This document shows positions 1 to 9,285 of a stretch of DNA of 64,000 nt, in pieces. Under the pieces are notes generated by a model. It worked only from the letters and a program-made list of their open reading frames with translations, was not told the DNA's origin and did not search any database. Position numbers and translations under genes: made by a program. Each line of letters starts with the position of its first letter. The first letter of the stretch is position 1. The stretch comes from Arthrobacter cupressi (GTDB lineage Bacteria; Actinomycetota; Actinomycetes; Actinomycetales; Micrococcaceae), in the NCBI RefSeq assembly GCF_900099975.1, contig NZ_FNEI01000001.1, forward strand, positions 62,001 through 126,000, read 5' to 3'.

Positions 1-2
1 CC

Positions 3-992
3 CGCGACGCCGGAGCGCAGGCGCGGTCCCTGCTGGACGCCCGTGCCGACGTCGTGATCGGACCCAGCGATTCGAGCCACGCACCGGCCGTGATCGACGT
101 CCTTTCCCGTGCCAAGGTGCCGGTGATCTCGCCGGCCAACACGGCCACCGTGCTGAGCGGCTACAAGAGCGGCGGATACTACTTCCGCACCGCGGCGGCC
201 GACTCCGCCCAGGGAAGCGTATTGGCGAAGCTTGCCCACGAGGGCGGGGCCGGACGGCTTGCCGTGATGCACGAGGACACCGGCTACGGCAAGGACGTTG
301 CCGTAGCCGTGGCGGACGCCGCCCGGCGGCTTGGCCTGGAAGTCCTGCCGACGGCCGGCTTCGCCGAGGGCAAAGCCGGGTCCGCGGTGGCGGCGTTCAA
401 GGACGCGGCGCCGGACGCCGTCGTCGTGGTTGCCCGGCGTGGCGCTCAAGCGGCCCTCGCCGAACTGCTCAACGCGGGAATCTCGGGAAAGAAGCTGCTG
501 CTCAGCGACGGCGCCGTCCGCCAGTATGGCGGCGAACTGGGCGCCCGCGGACTGGACGGTGCCCGCGGCGTGCTGCCCGGGGTTTTCCCGGGGACCGATT
601 TCCAGAACGCGCTGGTGGGGACCGACCCAGGGCTGAAGGACCTGACGTTCGCGGCCGAGGCGTTTGACGCCGTGAACCTTGCGGCCGTTGCCGCCGCTGC
701 TGCAGAGGACGACGGCGGAGCATCCATCGCCGCGCTCCTCACCACGGTGTCCGGCGGAGTCCGGCCCCAGGATGCCGGAACGGAGGAGCGGGCCGCCTGC
801 GGCAGCTACCGGGCATGCATGGAAGTCCTCGAGGCCGGCAAGACGCCGGATTACGAGGGCGAATCCGGTGCCATAGGCTTCGACGCCAACGGCGACATCA
901 CCTCCGCGAATTACATGGTTTTCGGCTATGGCCCGGACAACAGGGCCACGATGGAGGGCAAGGAAACGGCCACGCGCGCACCGGCGTCCTGA
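3..992 (+). CDS. Branched-chain amino acid-type ABC transporter substrate-binding protein (5' partial)
   Basis: The reading frame is open from the left edge of the window, so the start codon and any signal peptide lie outside; about 330 residues remain. The visible part has the periplasmic-binding-protein type I fold of the Leu/Ile/Val-binding (Peripla_BP_6) family: an early 'VVIGPSDSSH' ligand-lobe motif followed by 'VPVISPANTA', a second-lobe 'YGKDVAVAVADAARRLG' helix, and a late 'AFDAVNLAA' segment. Such proteins capture amino acids or other small polar ligands outside the membrane for an ABC importer. No permease or ATPase gene follows it here; groEL comes next after 300 bp, so any partner genes must be to the left or elsewhere. 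Two cysteines near the C-terminus could form a disulfide. The ligand cannot be told from the sequence. Confidence 0.85.
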   Translation, partial: RDAGAQARSLLDARADVVIGPSDSSHAPAVIDVLSRAKVPVISPANTATVLSGYKSGGYYFRTAAADSAQGSVLAKLAHEGGAGRLAVMHEDTGYGKDVAVAVADAARRLGLEVLPTAGFAEGKAGSAVAAFKDAAPDAVVVVARRGAQAALAELLNAGISGKKLLLSDGAVRQYGGELGARGLDGARGVLPGVFPGTDFQNALVGTDPGLKDLTFAAEAFDAVNLAAVAAAAAEDDGGASIAALLTTVSGGVRPQDAGTEERAACGSYRACMEVLEAGKTPDYEGESGAIGFDANGDITSANYMVFGYGPDNRATMEGKETATRAPAS

Positions 993-1053
993 ACTGCGGA
1001 TGATCACCGCTGGCGAACACGGGCCCGGCGGGCACCGTCCGGCCCGCCGCCTG

Positions 1054-1080
1054 CTTGCACTCTCCCCGGGTGAGTGCTAA
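1054..1080 (+). promoter_or_regulatory. CIRCE operator, distal copy (HrcA site)
   Basis: Half-site CTTGCACTC (1054-1062), a 9-nt spacer, then GAGTGCTAA (1072-1080). The right half is a perfect match to the CIRCE consensus TTAGCACTC-N9-GAGTGCTAA and the left half matches 7 of 9. HrcA is the known repressor of such sites at chaperone genes. It lies 213 bp before the groEL start. A TTGCAC (1055-1060)/TAATTA (1078-1083) pair 17 nt apart inside it could be the promoter. Confidence 0.85.
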
Positions 1081-1088
1081 TTATTGAC

Positions 1089-1115
1089 TTAGCACTCACT
1101 GGCATTGACTGCTAA
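1089..1115 (+). promoter_or_regulatory. CIRCE operator, proximal copy (HrcA site)
   Basis: TTAGCACTC (1089-1097, perfect), a 9-nt spacer, then GACTGCTAA (1107-1115, one mismatch). It begins 8 bp after the first CIRCE ends, so two complete HrcA sites stand in tandem on nearly adjacent DNA. A possible -35 TTAGCA and -10 GCTAAT lie within it, so a bound repressor would cover the promoter. Confidence 0.85.
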
Positions 1116-2921
<1,806 letters not shown>

Positions 2922-3096
2922 GCGCTCAGCCACTCCGTGTTACGACGACGGCGGTCTCCACTTCGGTGGAGGCCGCCGTTGGCGTTTCCCGGCGTTTCCC
3001 TCTGCCCATGTCCGCGGCCTTCGCCCGTATTCCCGGGAGTGGGGACTCCAGCGCTGCCGGGTTTCGCTGTCTGTCCCGTCTGGCAGGATTGAAGGC

Positions 3097-4134
3097 ATGA
3101 CGATTATTGCTGCCGCCGACGGCTCCGCCCTCGGCAATCCCGGGCCTGCCGGCTGGGCCTGGTACATTGACGACTCCTGTTGGCAGGCAGGGGGCTGGCC
3201 GCACGGCACCAACAACCAGGGCGAACTGATGGCGGTGCTGGATCTCTTCCGCTCCACCGCCCACCTGCCGCAGGAAGACCTCCGGATCCTGTGCGACAGC
3301 CAGTACGTCATCAACTGCATCACCAAATGGATGCCCGGCTGGAAGCGGAAAGGCTGGCGCAAGGCCGACGGCAAGCCGGTGCTCAACGTGGACCTGCTCA
3401 AAGAAATCGACCAGGCCATCGTGGGCCGCAGGTACACCTTCGAATGGGTCAAGGGGCATGCGGGCCACGACCTCAACGAAGCCGCGGACGAGCGCGCCCG
3501 GGCCGTGGCCTTGGCGTACCAGCAGGGAAGCCCGGCGCCGGTAGGCCCAGGCTTCCCTGGCGCCCTGCAGCCCGTGGCGGCAGGCGGCGCATCAACGCCC
3601 ACCGCGGCACCGGGCTCCGCAGCCGGTGCACCAGCCCCCGCAGCACCTCCAGCCCCCACAGCACCTCCAGCCCCCACACGCGCGGCGACTGGCCAGTTGC
3701 ACGCGGAGCCGGCCCTTTTCGGGGAGTCCGGCATCTTCGGGCAGGCCGACCTCTTCAGCGAACTCGACGACGAAATCCTGCCCTCCGGCGGTCCTCCGGC
3801 CGAGGACGTGGTGCTTGCCCTGGAACGGGAACTCCTGCGCCCTGACGTGCGGGCGGACATCGGCAGGATCGGCGTCCTGCTGCACCCTGATTTCGCCGAG
3901 ATCGGCAGCTCCGGCCGCTACTGGACGAGGGACGCGATGCTGATGGCCCTCGAGGAAGATCCCGGAGAAGCCATCGAGGTGGAGCTCCTGAGCGCCGACC
4001 GTCTCAGCGAAAACTCCATGCTGCTCAACTACCGCAGCCTGTCGCGTTCGGGTGCCTCCCTGCGCAGTTCGCTCTGGCTGCTCGACCGCGGCCAGTGGCG
4101 CCTCCGCTTCCACCAGGGAACGCCCGAGAACTAG
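3097..4134 (+). CDS. Ribonuclease HI fused to a DUF4440 (NTF2-like) domain
   Basis: 345 residues. Residues 1-150 are an RNase HI domain with the acidic catalytic set visible: Asp in 'AADGSALGNPGPAGW', Glu in 'NNQGELMAVL', Asp in 'LCDSQYVI', and His plus Asp in 'VKGHAGHDLNEAADERA'. It would cut the RNA strand of RNA-DNA hybrids. A Pro/Ala-rich linker (about 150-210, with repeated Ala-Pro blocks) joins it to a C-terminal DUF4440/SnoaL-like cone-shaped domain (about 230-340, 'LHPDFAEIGSSGRYW'), a fold that binds small molecules or dimerises; its role here is unknown. The start is the ATG at 3097, 7 nt after a CAGGAT -10-like box, suggesting a leaderless transcript. The gene end is followed by duplications of its own last 15 bases. 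Confidence 0.88.
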   Translation: MTIIAAADGSALGNPGPAGWAWYIDDSCWQAGGWPHGTNNQGELMAVLDLFRSTAHLPQEDLRILCDSQYVINCITKWMPGWKRKGWRKADGKPVLNVDLLKEIDQAIVGRRYTFEWVKGHAGHDLNEAADERARAVALAYQQGSPAPVGPGFPGALQPVAAGGASTPTAAPGSAAGAPAPAAPPAPTAPPAPTRAATGQLHAEPALFGESGIFGQADLFSELDDEILPSGGPPAEDVVLALERELLRPDVRADIGRIGVLLHPDFAEIGSSGRYWTRDAMLMALEEDPGEAIEVELLSADRLSENSMLLNYRSLSRSGASLRSSLWLLDRGQWRLRFHQGTPEN

Positions 4135-4199
4135 CACCGAGGCACGCCCGAGAACTAGAACATGCGGCCGGGGCGAGAACCAGAACATGCGGCCGCGGG
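4120..4199. repeat. Short tandem repeat, 24-25 bp period, over the RNase H stop codon
   Basis: The last 15 bases of the RNase H gene (ACGCCCGAGAACTAG, 4120-4134) recur exactly at 4144-4158, and a 21-bp segment starting GAGAACTAGAACATG at 4150 recurs with one mismatch at 4175. The array runs from the coding end into the intergenic space, as if replication slippage had duplicated the gene end. Confidence 0.85.
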
Positions 4200-4209
4200 C
4201 GATGTGAAA

Positions 4210-4246
4210 CTGCGGGGCCGGCCTGGGGGATGGCCCGGCCCCGCAG
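4210..4246. terminator. Hairpin between convergent RNase H and WXG100 genes
   Basis: A perfect 12-bp stem, CTGCGGGGCCGG (4210-4221) with CCGGCCCCGCAG (4235-4246), and a 13-nt loop. There is no T-tract on either side, so it is a plausible bidirectional terminator only by position and strength. Confidence 0.6.
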
Positions 4247-4287
4247 AGCTTGCGCGGGCGGAGGTGCAGCGGCTGGGAGCGTGAACT

Positions 4288-4351
4288 GCCCGGGAGCTGA
4301 AACGCCCAGTAGCTGCACTGCCCAGTGGCTGAATGGCCTAGTAGCTGAACC
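4288..4351. repeat. Four 16-bp tandem repeats over the WXG100 gene end
   Basis: Units start at 4288, 4304, 4320 and 4336 and share the pattern GCCCAGTAGCTGAAC with one to four differences each. The last unit contains the stop codon (4338-4340) and the final four codons of the WXG100 gene, so the protein's C-terminal Arg-Phe-Ser-Tyr is written inside the repeat. Confidence 0.85.
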
Positions 4352-4628
4352 TCTGGGTGTTCCCCTGCTCGGTCTGCAGGTAGGCGGCAGCCGCCGTCGA
4401 CAGCGCGAGGTTGATGGAGGCCAGTGATGCTTCCACCTTGTTTTGCGTCAGTGTCCATTCGGCAATGAGGCTCTGGAAATTGGTGGCAGCCGTGCCTTTC
4501 CACGTGGCATCGAGTTCATCCAGCCCGCGCTTCATGGCCTGGACGTCTGCCCTGATTCGGTCCTCCGTCGCCTTGACGTTGGTTGACTTCAACTGGAGCA
4601 ATTCGGTATCGACGGAAATGACGCTCAT
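4338..4628 (-). CDS. WXG100 family (ESAT-6-like) protein, orphan
   Basis: 96 residues, the usual size of the WXG100 family. Two helices flank the Trp-Xaa-Gly turn (Trp43-Lys-Gly45 in 'ATWKGTAATNF'), and the second helix ends with a Tyr-x3-Glu element ('AYLQTEQGN') that resembles the YxxxD/E secretion signal of type VII (ESX) substrates. Such proteins are exported as helical-hairpin dimers. No partner WXG100, EccC-type ATPase or LXG toxin is adjacent, so it stands alone and must use an ESX machine encoded elsewhere, if any. The start ATG at 4628 gives the canonical short N-terminal helix. The upstream region carries three DnaA-like boxes. Family assignment is firm; function is not known. Confidence 0.88.
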   Translation of the reverse strand: MSVISVDTELLQLKSTNVKATEDRIRADVQAMKRGLDELDATWKGTAATNFQSLIAEWTLTQNKVEASLASINLALSTAAAAYLQTEQGNTQRFSY

Positions 4629-4728
4629 GGCGTTGCCTTTCGACTCTGGCGGGTCCGCTAATGCGGCTGGCTGTGGTCCACGCCAACGAGCCTAGGGCCG
4701 GCTATGGCGGCCCTCCAGAGCCCAGGGC

Positions 4729-4779
4729 CGTTATGTGGACAGAGTCGTTATGTGGACAGCGCCGTTATGTGGACAACTC
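4729..4779. repeat. Three 17-bp repeats, each holding a DnaA-box-like sequence
   Basis: Three units of CGTTATGTGGACA plus 4 bp run head to tail (4729-4745, 4746-4762, 4763-4779). On the minus strand each contains an actinobacterial DnaA box: TTGTCCACA (4768-4776) and CTGTCCACA (4751-4759 and 4734-4742), from memory matching the high-GC consensus YYRTCCACA. The cluster lies 100-150 bp upstream of the WXG100 start. DnaA binding is inferred; the repeat core is longer (13 bp) than the box. Confidence 0.7.
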
Positions 4780-4826
4780 CATTACCGCGGTCGAACAGGG
4801 GCACCACACGGGGGGTGACGGGCGGG

Positions 4827-6335
4827 TCAGGATGCGGTTCCCGCAGCCGCGTCCGCTGCATTCTTGCCCTCGCCGGCGCCCTGCCCGGCAGGACCCCGGC
4901 CGGCCGGCCCGCTGGCTGTGGGGAGGCTGACCACCAAGGTGGCCCCGCCGCCGTCGGTGTCTTCCACCCGCACTGTCCCGCCGTGCGAGGTGATGATTGC
5001 CGAAACAATTGCCAGTCCCAGTCCGCTGCCGCCGGTTTCGCGGGTCCGCGAAGTATCGGCGCGGTAGAAGCGTTCGAAGATCCGCGACCGCTCCTCCACA
5101 GGGACACCCGCGCCGTGGTCCCGCACTTCCAGGACCGAGAAATCCCCGCCCTCCGTGCGGCGGACGCCGACGCCGATCTCCACCGGGCTGCCCTCGGGAG
5201 TGTAGCGGAGCGCGTTGCCCACCAGGTTGCCCAGCACTTGCCGGAGCTTCGCCTCATCGCCCAGTACTGGAGCCGCCGTGGCCGGTCCGCCGTCGATCCC
5301 GGTGAGCGAGAACGCCCGCCCGGGCGAATTCGCCAGGGAGTCCACCACGGCGTCGTTCGCCAGCAGTCGCAGGTCCACCGGGTGCAGCTGCAGCGGCCGC
5401 TGTTCGTCCAGGCGGGCGAGCATCAGCAGGTCCTCGACCATGGACCCCATGCGCTTGGCTTCGCTTTCGATCCGGCCCATCGCCGTCCCGACGTCCTCGG
5501 GCGTGGCCAGGGCGCCATGGCGGTACAGCTCCGAGAAACCGCGGATGGTGACCAGGGGAGTGCGCAGCTCATGCGAGGCATCAGCCGCGAAGCGACGCAT
5601 CCGCGCCTCCGAGGCGGCTCTCGCCGCAAACGATCTTTCGATGTGGGCAAGCATTGCGTTCAAGGATGCGCTCAGCCGGCCCACCTCCGTTGCGGGGTTT
5701 TCGATGTCGACGCGGCGGGACAGGTCGCCCGCCGCGATGGCGGCCGCTGTCTTCTCCACGCGCACCAAGGGCCGGAAGGACCGGCCCACCGTCCAGGTGG
5801 CGATGAAGAAGGCCAGCACCAGCGTCAGCAGCCCGACGCCGACCACCACCAGGGTGGCGTGCTCCATGACCTTGTCCACCGGGGTCAGCGGCAGCCCCAC
5901 GACCACCACCGCGTTCTGCCCCGTACTGGTATCGACGACGGCGACCGCGACGACGCGCCAGTTGTTACCGTCCGTGCCGCGCACCTGGAACGGCTGCAGC
6001 CCGTAGGACCGGGCGGCCTCCGGGGTGATGCTCTCGATATCCGGGTGGATGTCCTTGTTGCCCCCGAAGGGGTACGGCGGACTGCCCGGGCTCAGGAGCA
6101 TCAGGGAGTAGTCGGTGGGGACGGCCGGGTTGGGTTCGGAGAGCTTGTCGAAGGAACGCTGCTGGCGAGCGATTTCGACGGCGGTGCGCAGCTTGTCATC
6201 CACCTGGTCCTGCAGGTAGCTGCGCACCAGGGTCAGGGTTCCGGCGCCCGTTGCGGCCAGCGCCAGAAGCAGCAGGCCCATGATGATGGCCACGAGCTGC
6301 GACTTCAGCGAAGCCGACTTCCAACGATCGCTCAA
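4827..6335 (-). CDS. Two-component sensor histidine kinase
   Basis: 502 residues. A first membrane helix (about 13-36), an extracytoplasmic sensor region (about 37-158), a second helix (about 160-182), a HAMP domain (about 183-235), the HisKA box with the phospho-accepting His255 in 'DASHELRTP', then a complete HATPase: N box 'LGNLVGNALRYTPEG', G1 'VRDHGAGVP', F box 'RIFERFYRAD', G2 'GSGLGLAIVSAI'. It should sense an outside signal and phosphorylate the regulator encoded just before it. The start codon is TTG at 6335, only 2 bp after the regulator's stop, so the two are translationally coupled. The layout resembles actinobacterial TrcS/TcrY-type kinases; the stimulus cannot be read from the sequence. 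C-terminal Ala/Gly-rich tail of about 30 residues. Confidence 0.93.
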   Translation of the reverse strand: MSDRWKSASLKSQLVAIIMGLLLLALAATGAGTLTLVRSYLQDQVDDKLRTAVEIARQQRSFDKLSEPNPAVPTDYSLMLLSPGSPPYPFGGNKDIHPDIESITPEAARSYGLQPFQVRGTDGNNWRVVAVAVVDTSTGQNAVVVVGLPLTPVDKVMEHATLVVVGVGLLTLVLAFFIATWTVGRSFRPLVRVEKTAAAIAAGDLSRRVDIENPATEVGRLSASLNAMLAHIERSFAARAASEARMRRFAADASHELRTPLVTIRGFSELYRHGALATPEDVGTAMGRIESEAKRMGSMVEDLLMLARLDEQRPLQLHPVDLRLLANDAVVDSLANSPGRAFSLTGIDGGPATAAPVLGDEAKLRQVLGNLVGNALRYTPEGSPVEIGVGVRRTEGGDFSVLEVRDHGAGVPVEERSRIFERFYRADTSRTRETGGSGLGLAIVSAIITSHGGTVRVEDTDGGGATLVVSLPTASGPAGRGPAGQGAGEGKNAADAAAGTAS

Positions 6336-6337
6336 GG

Positions 6338-7048
6338 TCAGCGCTTCTCCGCCGTCCGCAGCACGTAGCCCACGCCGCGCTTGGTCTGGATAAGGCCTGC
6401 CGAATCGGGGTCAATGTCCACCTTGCGGCGCAGGTAGGAAATGTAGGACTCCACGATCGACGCGTCGCCGTTGAAGTCGTATTCCCAGACATGGTCCAGG
6501 ATCTGCGCCTTGGAAAGCACCCGGTTCGGGTTGAGCATCAGGTAGCGGAGCAGCTTGAACTCGGTGGGCGACAGCTCGATCACGGTGCCGCCGCGGCGGA
6601 CCTCGTGCGCGTCGTCGTCGAGCTCCAGGTCATCCACCCGGATCACCGCGTCGTCATCCTCCATCGGCTGCGTCCGCCGCAGCACGGCACGGATCCGCGC
6701 CACCACCTCGTCGAGGCTGAAGGGCTTGGTGACATAGTCATCCCCGCCGACCGTGAGGCCGGTGACCTTGTCCTCGGTGTCATCCTTGGCAGTCAGGAAC
6801 AAGACCGGGAAGTGTTTGCCGGACGCCCGCAGGCGCCGCGTCACGGTAAATCCGTCCATGTCCGGAAGCATGACGTCCAGGACCACAAGATCGGGAGCAT
6901 GCTGCTCGACGGCGGCCAGCGCCTCGCGTCCGTTCGCTGCGGCGACGACGTCGAAGCCCGCGAACCGCAGCGATGTGGAAAGCAGTTCCCGGATGTTGGG
7001 TTCGTCATCGACAACGAGGAGCTTGGCTTCAGGACCGTTTTTCTTCAT
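6338..7048 (-). CDS. OmpR/PhoB-family response regulator
   Basis: 236 residues. The receiver domain (1-125) has the acidic pair in 'LVVDDEPNI', phospho-acceptor Asp58 in 'LVVLDVMLPDMDG', the switch Thr in 'FLTAKDD' and the Lys of 'YVTKPFSLDE'. The C-terminal winged helix (about 135-232) shows the OmpR signature 'LSPTEFKLLRYLMLN' and 'ESYISYLRRKVD'. It would bind DNA when phosphorylated by the kinase that follows 2 bp downstream. The start chosen, MKKNGPEAK, fits the family length; an open frame runs 51 codons further but has no family similarity. Just upstream, after a GGGAGGA site, a second ATG opens a three-codon frame whose stop overlaps this start (ATGAATGCATGA). Confidence 0.94.
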   Translation of the reverse strand: MKKNGPEAKLLVVDDEPNIRELLSTSLRFAGFDVVAAANGREALAAVEQHAPDLVVLDVMLPDMDGFTVTRRLRASGKHFPVLFLTAKDDTEDKVTGLTVGGDDYVTKPFSLDEVVARIRAVLRRTQPMEDDDAVIRVDDLELDDDAHEVRRGGTVIELSPTEFKLLRYLMLNPNRVLSKAQILDHVWEYDFNGDASIVESYISYLRRKVDIDPDSAGLIQTKRGVGYVLRTAEKR

Positions 7049-7193
7049 GCATTCATGGTCCTCCCAGTAACTGTGTGTTTGCTGGAAGCTTGTTGGGAGA
7101 AATATCCAGGTGGCGGAACCGCCGGCCGCCGGGATGCGGACACGCCGGAACGGGAGGGCAAAAATTGTCAGTGCTTGGTTCCACACTGGAGCC

Positions 7194-7400
7194 ATGACCA
7201 AGCAAGCAGCACCGAAGACCGACCACGGGACCGAATACCACGTCCATTACCTCGATGCGGAATCGGGCCGCCTCGGGCACGAGACCTTCGACCACCTGGC
7301 CGAGGCCGAGCGCTTTGCGGACTCCAAACTCTCCGCCCCGGCATCCTGGGCCACGGTGGACGCCGTCCCGGCCGCACGTGAAGGGCGGCTGGTGGCCTGA
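7194..7400 (+). CDS. Small conserved-looking hypothetical protein
   Basis: 68 residues if started at the ATG at 7194 (earlier ATGs at 7110 and 7134 are in frame). The product is hydrophilic, with 'EYHVHYLDAESGRLGHETF' followed by a helix 'LAEAERFADSKL', and has no signal peptide or membrane segment. A GGAG lies close before the ATG, and a CACACT box 6 nt further up could be a -10 for a leaderless mRNA. It sits between a divergent regulator gene and a convergent lysE. I do not recognise a named family. The Asp/His-rich strand and helix pattern looks like a genuine small domain, not a shadow frame. Confidence 0.6.
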   Translation: MTKQAAPKTDHGTEYHVHYLDAESGRLGHETFDHLAEAERFADSKLSAPASWATVDAVPAAREGRLVA

Positions 7401-7412
7401 CGCCGCCCGGCG

Positions 7413-8147
7413 TCAGTTTCCCAGCACCAGGCCTGCCGCCAGCGCGATCATCGTGGCGGCAATACCGCCGTCGAGGATCCGCCATGAGGCGGGACGGGCA
7501 AAGAACCCCCGCAGCAGGCGGGCCCCGAAGCCCAGCGCGCAAAACCACAGGATGCTGCCCAGCACCGCTCCGGCGCCGAACCACCACTGCAGGCTGCCGC
7601 CTTGGGCGTTGGCCACCGAGCCCAGCAGGACCACCGTGTCCAAATAGACGTGCGGGTTGAGCCAGGTCAGGGCCAGGATCGTAGCCAGGACCGGGGCCAG
7701 GCGGTTGACGCGGGTTTTGGTTGCGAGGGCTGTCGACCCGGGCCCCGGGGACCCCATCCGTGCGGGCCCGTTCCCCGCGTTCGGCGCTTCTGCAGCCAGT
7801 GATTCTGCGGGCAGTTTCTCATCGTTGGCTTCCGCGGGAAGCAGGGCCTGCGGGCGAAGGGCACGCCGCGCCGCCATGACGCCGTAGCACAGCAGGAACG
7901 CGGCCCCCACGTAGCGCAGCACCACGACGGCGACGGGCGCGGCGGTGACCAGTCCGCCCATGCCGCAGATCCCTGCAGCGATGAGCGCGGCGTCGGACAA
8001 TGCACAGGCCGCGACCACGGGCCCCACGTGCCGGCCAAGGAGCCCCTGGCGCAGGACGAAGGCGTTCTGTGCCCCGATGGCAACGATGAGGGCAAGTCCG
8101 GTGCCCAGGCCCAGGATGATTGCTTGAATGATTCCGCTGATGTCCAC
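7413..8147 (-). CDS. lysE: LysE/ArgO-family basic amino acid exporter
   Basis: 244 residues with about six membrane helices. The N-terminus '[24 protein letters not shown]' is the signature of LysE/ArgO exporters, and '[19 protein letters not shown]' is the matching second-half motif. It exports L-lysine and/or L-arginine. The start is taken as GTG at 8147, giving [15 protein letters not shown], because the longer open frame to 8990 is antisense to the divergent regulator. A TAGCGT box lies 7 nt before this GTG. Between helices 3 and 4 is a hydrophilic loop of about 50 residues that is longer than I would expect. The divergent LysG/ArgP-type regulator and a shared 69-bp promoter region reproduce the lysE-lysG arrangement of Corynebacterium. 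Confidence 0.92.
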   Translation of the reverse strand: MDISGIIQAIILGLGTGLALIVAIGAQNAFVLRQGLLGRHVGPVVAACALSDAALIAAGICGMGGLVTAAPVAVVVLRYVGAAFLLCYGVMAARRALRPQALLPAEANDEKLPAESLAAEAPNAGNGPARMGSPGPGSTALATKTRVNRLAPVLATILALTWLNPHVYLDTVVLLGSVANAQGGSLQWWFGAGAVLGSILWFCALGFGARLLRGFFARPASWRILDGGIAATMIALAAGLVLGN

Positions 8148-8172
8148 CCCATCGACGCTACGGGCGGAGCAC

Positions 8173-8200
8173 AGCTTAGACCAGCTAAAGATTCTAAGCT
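8173..8200. promoter_or_regulatory. Putative LysG operator in the lysE-lysG intergenic region
   Basis: An inverted repeat, AGCTTAGA (8173-8180) and TCTAAGCT (8193-8200), separated by 12 bp, sits in the middle of the divergent promoter region. The spacing suits a LysR-type dimer pair. Basic-amino-acid-responsive activation of lysE by LysG is known in Corynebacterium; this exact site is an inference. Confidence 0.55.
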
Positions 8201-8216
8201 TCAGTAAGATCTTCTT

Positions 8217-9179
8217 ATGGGCCGCTTTTCTTCCGAGCAACTGCATACCTTCGCCGCCGTGGTCAGTGAAGGAACGCTCGAAGCCGCGGCGCGGCGGCTG
8301 CATGTCACCGCATCCGCGGTCTCCCAACGACTCAAAGCCTTGGAGGACGGTGCCGGCCAGGTGCTGCTGAGGCGCAGCAACCCGGTCGAAGCAACTCCGG
8401 CGGGGGAGGTGGTGCTGCGCCTGGCCAGGCAGATGGCGCAACTCGAGGAAGACGCCGGGCGGGAGCTGGGATTGGCGGTCGGCGGCTCGGGCCACCACGC
8501 CCTCCCCATTGCCGTCAATGCCGATTCCCTGGCCGTATGGTTCCTTCGCGCACTGGCGAGGATGCCCGCAGGGCTGGACGTGGCCTTCGACCTCCGCCGG
8601 GACGACGAACAGCATTCGGCAGGGCTGTTGCGTTCGGGTGATGTCATGGCGGCGGTAACGGCCACCCCCGAGGCGGTACAGGGATGCCGGGTGGAAGCGC
8701 TGGGCATCATGCGCTACCGGGCCGTGGCCGCACCGGATTTCCTGGAACGGTGGCTGCCGGGCTTCGGCGACGGCGGGCTGCCGGACCCGTTCCTGCTGAA
8801 CGCTGCACCCGGCGTCGACTTCGACAGGAAAGACACCTACCAGGACGCCTTTCTCGGGAGCCTGTTCAAGAAGTCGCGCAGCCGCGCGGAGCGGCCGGCG
8901 CGGGGGCCGCGGCACTATGTGCCGGCGTCGCAAGACTTCTTTGACGCCGTCCGCCTCGGCCTGGGCTGGGCACTGGTCCCCGAAATCCAATCCCGGCCGG
9001 AGCTCGACGCCGGGCGCCTGGTCCAGCTGGCCCCGGACCGCCCCTTCGACGTTCCCCTGTACTGGCAGCGATGGCGGACGTCCTCATCCCTGCTGGATAC
9101 GGTCAGCGAGGTGGTGCGGGCGACCGCCGCGGAATACTTGTTCGGCCCGGAAACTGTCGCAAAGGCGCGCCGTGGCTGA
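8217..9179 (+). CDS. lysG: LysR-type regulator of lysine/arginine export (LysG/ArgP family)
   Basis: 320 residues. The N-terminal winged HTH reads '[38 protein letters not shown]', the ArgP/IciA/LysG variant, followed by the two-lobed effector-binding domain (about 90-300). It would sense intracellular basic amino acids and activate the divergent lysE. The ATG at 8217 follows a TAAGAT -10-like box by 6 nt, so the mRNA is probably leaderless. The stop is followed by a strong hairpin shared with the convergent surface-protein gene. Confidence 0.92.
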   Translation: MGRFSSEQLHTFAAVVSEGTLEAAARRLHVTASAVSQRLKALEDGAGQVLLRRSNPVEATPAGEVVLRLARQMAQLEEDAGRELGLAVGGSGHHALPIAVNADSLAVWFLRALARMPAGLDVAFDLRRDDEQHSAGLLRSGDVMAAVTATPEAVQGCRVEALGIMRYRAVAAPDFLERWLPGFGDGGLPDPFLLNAAPGVDFDRKDTYQDAFLGSLFKKSRSRAERPARGPRHYVPASQDFFDAVRLGLGWALVPEIQSRPELDAGRLVQLAPDRPFDVPLYWQRWRTSSSLLDTVSEVVRATAAEYLFGPETVAKARRG

Positions 9180-9202
9180 GGCCCGGCGCCGTGCGGACAA
9201 AA

Positions 9203-9234
9203 CGTTGGACCCCAGCGCTTGCCGGGGTCCAACG
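9203..9234. terminator. Bidirectional hairpin terminator
   Basis: A perfect 11-bp stem, CGTTGGACCCC (9203-9213) with GGGGTCCAACG (9224-9234), and a 10-nt loop, lying between the convergent lysG and surface-protein genes. No clear T-tract. Confidence 0.7.
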
Positions 9235-9285
9235 CGGATTCACCATGGCGGTCTGCTGTAAACCGCGTGAGCGGATCAGGGATCG

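Noticed and set aside
4729-4779. Chromosomal replication origin
   Set aside because: Only three boxes, no AT-rich unwinding element, and none of the usual dnaA/dnaN/recF neighbours.
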